This document shows, in pieces, positions 44,017 through 46,848 of a stretch of DNA of 46,848 bases. This DNA comes from Nitrospirota bacterium (GTDB lineage: Bacteria; Nitrospirota; Thermodesulfovibrionia; Thermodesulfovibrionales; UBA6898), in assembly GCA_016215155.1 (NCBI GenBank), contig JACRLQ010000005.1, positions 1-46,848 of the forward strand. Reading direction: 5' to 3'. The notes under the pieces are model-generated. The model made no database searches, was not told the DNA's origin, and was given only the letters and a program-made list of their open reading frames with translations. How positions within the stretch are numbered: position 1 is the stretch's first letter; each line of letters starts with the position of its first letter. The position numbers were made by a program, and so were the translations under genes.

Positions 44017-44058
44017 TACAGAGTCTTATGCTGGTGAGGCGGGTATAAGTGTTTGGTA

Positions 44059-44091
44059 TTGTCCTGACAAAGGGTAGGTACAATTTGTACC
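44059..44091. promoter_or_regulatory. Two adjacent palindromes before the YhcG nuclease gene
   Basis: TTGTCCTGACAA (44059-44070, arms of five) and GGTACAATTTGTACC (44077-44091, arms of seven around T) lie in the 131-base gap after cas6e. They look like operator sites. The centre ACAATTTGT of the second also forms the centre of the palindrome in the ORF6N gene. CTGACA (44064-44069) resembles a -35 box but no good -10 follows. Confidence 0.45.
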
Positions 44092-44147
44092 ACTCCTTTG
44101 AAGTTCAGTCGTCGACAGCATTGCGCCAAGATGGAGGTGCTTTAGGA

Positions 44148-45312
44148 ATGTCAACAAAACTTGTTCATTATTCCGAACTGCTCGGCCAGATCAAGCTCCG
44201 AATCCGGCAGGGACAGACCCGTGCTGTACTTTCCGCCAATTCGGAGCTGATCAGCATGTATTGGGACATTGGGCGGATACTTCACGAGCGACAGCACAGG
44301 GAAGGATGGGGCGCGGCTGTCATACCCCGGCTGTCACGTGATCTGCGCAATGAACTTCCTGAAATAAAAGGGTTTTCTGAGAGGAATATAGGGAGGATGA
44401 TTGCATTTTACCGCGCATATCCCGCTCTCGGTCCATTTTTGCCACAGGCTGTGGCAAAAATGCAGTCGATGGGAAATAGCGACGATATAAAAATGCCACA
44501 GGCCGTGGCAAAATTGCCGACCGGTGATTCTTCGGAAATTTTGCAGCAGTTTGTTGCACTAATTCCATGGGGGCATAATATCCTTCTCATGGAAAAGGTC
44601 AAGGATATGGAGAGCCGCCTCTGGTACATGCAACAGACTATCAACCAAGGCTGGAGCCGCGATGTTTTGGGTCTTATGATCAGAAGCAAAGCGCATGCTC
44701 GCCAGGGCAAGGCGACACATAACTTCGAGAGCCGATTGCCTTCTCCCCAGTCGGATCTGGTACAGCAGGCGTTAAAAGACCCATATATCTTCGATTTCCT
44801 TACTCTTGAAGAGCCGTTCCATGAGCGGGAGTTAGAGGCAGGACTGATCCGCCACTTGGAGAAGTTTCTGCTGGAATTGGGGCAGGGTTTTGCATTTGTT
44901 GGGCGACAGTTTCACCTCGATATCGGAGATGAGGATTTCTATATTGACCTGCTTTTCTATCATCTCAGGTTGCGCTGCTTTGTGGTGATAGAGTTAAAAA
45001 AGGGCGTATTCAAGCCTGAATATGCAGGCAAGATGAATTTCTATTGCAATGTCGTGGATGATCGGTTACGACATGAGGGGGATAATCTTACTATTGGATT
45101 AATCCTTTGCCAGGATAAAAAGTCATTGCTTGCAGAATATACGCTGCGTGGCGTCGACAAGCCGATTGGCGTTTCGGAATACGAACTGACACGCGCTCTG
45201 CCCGACTGTCTGAAGTCAGCCCTTCCCAGTGTTGAAGCGATTGAGCTGGAATTGGGCGAGCATGGGGCACGATCAAAAAAATATAAATCAAAAAGATCAG
45301 AGAGGATCTCTC

Positions 45313-45320
<8 letters not shown>
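44148..45320 (+). CDS. YhcG/DUF1016-family PDDEXK nuclease embedded in the cas operon
   Basis: Predicted 390 residues from the ATG at 44148 (GGAGGTGC and AGGA upstream). The DUF1016 N-terminal helical domain is clear (YSELLGQIKLRIRQGQTRAV, ISMYWDIGRILHERQHREGW, VIPRLSRDLRNELPEIKGFS, NIGRMIAFYRAYP). The C-terminal YhcG nuclease domain shows D in EDFYIDLLFYHLRL and E-x-K in FVVIELKKGVFKPEY, the PDDEXK core. The linker holds two near-copies, LPQAVAKM and MPQAVAKL, each encoded by a palindrome. Its stop overlaps the start of cas1 by eight bases, so it is co-expressed with the adaptation genes. Family members occur as solitary restriction- or defence-like nucleases; a place inside a type I-E operon is unusual. 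Confidence 0.9.
44436..44460. repeat. 25-bp perfect palindrome inside the YhcG coding sequence
   Basis: Arms TTTTTGCCACAG and CTGTGGCAAAAA flank one G. It encodes F-L-P-Q-A-V-A-K in the linker between the two YhcG domains. Confidence 0.9.
44494..44510. repeat. Second, imperfect copy of the YhcG linker palindrome
   Basis: TGCCACAGGCCGTGGCA repeats the core of the palindrome at 44436-44460 with one arm mismatch (CCG for CTG). It encodes M-P-Q-A-V-A-K in the same frame, 34 bases after the first copy. Confidence 0.85.
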
Positions 45321-46522
<1,202 letters not shown>

Positions 46523-46594
46523 TTCTCTCATGTTTTTGTCGGTAGATTTCAGCTCTTTGAAAATCGACTTATAATTCAGTATGTTATAAGAAGT
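46523..46594 (+). promoter_or_regulatory. CRISPR leader
   Basis: A 72-base AT-rich stretch between cas2 and the first repeat. TTGAAA (46557-46562), a 17-base spacer and TATGTT (46580-46585) could be the promoter for pre-crRNA, starting close to the first repeat. The array is read away from cas2, so new spacers would enter here. Confidence 0.65.
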
Positions 46595-46848
46595 ATGTTC
46601 CCCGCATATGCGGGGATGAACCGATTTCGGCAACCTCGTCAGGCCTCAGGAGCACATGTTCCCCGCATATGCGGGGATGAACCGACTCTGTCCGCCAAAG
46701 ACCTGTCGGACGACAAATGTTCCCCGCATATGCGGGGATGAACCGTTTGCAGTAATGAAGGTGGCTGCTATGGTGCTATGGTCCCCGCATATGCGGGGAT
46801 GAACCGCAACCACGGCCTTATCAACCCGATCGATATGCATGTTCCCCG
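46595..46848 (+). CRISPR. Type I-E CRISPR array, four complete repeats plus one cut by the window end
   Basis: 29-bp repeats at 46595-46623, 46656-46684, 46717-46745, 46778-46806 and a partial one from 46839, with 32-bp spacers between (61-base period). Each repeat starts ATG(T/G)TCCCCG, contains the 16-bp perfect palindrome CCCCGCATATGCGGGG and ends ATGAACCG, which resembles the E. coli type I-E repeat. The fourth repeat has G for T at 46781. The four spacers are all different, and I saw no match to the window by eye. The array continues beyond the window. Confidence 0.97.

Noticed and set aside
46624-46838. Self-targeting by the four visible spacers
   Set aside because: No match to the window was seen by eye; a proper search was not possible.
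46646-46840. Minus-strand frame with repeated peptides
   Set aside because: It is a translation of CRISPR repeats and spacers.

Overview
The window reads as a chromosomal segment of an anaerobic Gram-negative bacterium, most likely Nitrospirota (Thermodesulfovibrionia-like) or a related deltaproteobacterial lineage. This rests on gene content: a four-subunit pyruvate/2-oxoacid:ferredoxin oxidoreductase, an MglB/MglA pair, a PilZ–DUF4388–DnaJ–TPR protein, and heavy use of AGG and ATA codons. The assignment is an inference; no rRNA gene is present.

Layout. 1-3.7 kb: the C-terminal end of an RHS protein with an overlapping small membrane TPR-like gene, then two exported proteins sharing a duplicated module. 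3.7-5.4 kb (minus): the PilZ–DUF4388–J–TPR protein. 5.6-8.6 kb: porGDAB. 8.6-9.7 kb: roadblock protein and MglA GTPase. 9.9-14.3 kb: two tandem YfhO-type membrane proteins separated by a MITE-like element. 14.4-19.6 kb: a tightly overlapping operon for a 4-amino-4,6-dideoxy sugar (LegB-like dehydratase, nucleotidyltransferase, aminotransferase, methyltransferase, PglD/NeuD-like acyltransferase, GtrB-like glycosyltransferase). 19.6-21.2 kb (minus): B12-binding radical SAM protein. 21.3-33.2 kb: a surface-glycan region with GT-C proteins, a deoxyhypusine-synthase-like protein, two cytidylyltransferase-type genes, a GmhA-like isomerase, two paralogous radical SAM/SPASM proteins, a TPP-dependent E1 alpha/beta pair and a GT2 enzyme. 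Two genes here (cytidylyltransferase-PfkB and E1 beta) appear to have internal deletions that also shift frame.

33.2-36 kb is an accessory junction: tRNA-Leu(UAG), a GIY-YIG gene bounded by a second copy of the tRNA 5' end that is split by a 20-bp palindrome, small genes, a frameshifted BrnA-like antitoxin, an ORF6N-gene remnant and repeat elements. 36-46.8 kb is a type I-E CRISPR-Cas locus with additions: a DnaQ-type exonuclease and an ORF6N DNA-binding gene lead into cas3-cas8e-cas11-cas7e-cas5e-cas6e, then a YhcG/DUF1016 PDDEXK nuclease overlaps cas1, followed by cas2, a leader and an array running off the window end. cas7e carries an apparent one-base insertion in a T tract.

The most notable observations are the nuclease embedded in the cas operon, the DnaQ/ORF6N genes coupled to cas3, and near-perfect palindromes inside the coding sequences of both the ORF6N and YhcG families. 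In the intact and relic ORF6N copies the palindromes differ in sequence but sit at the same codon position. The frameshifts and deletions may be real decay or assembly/sequencing error; the sequence alone cannot decide.
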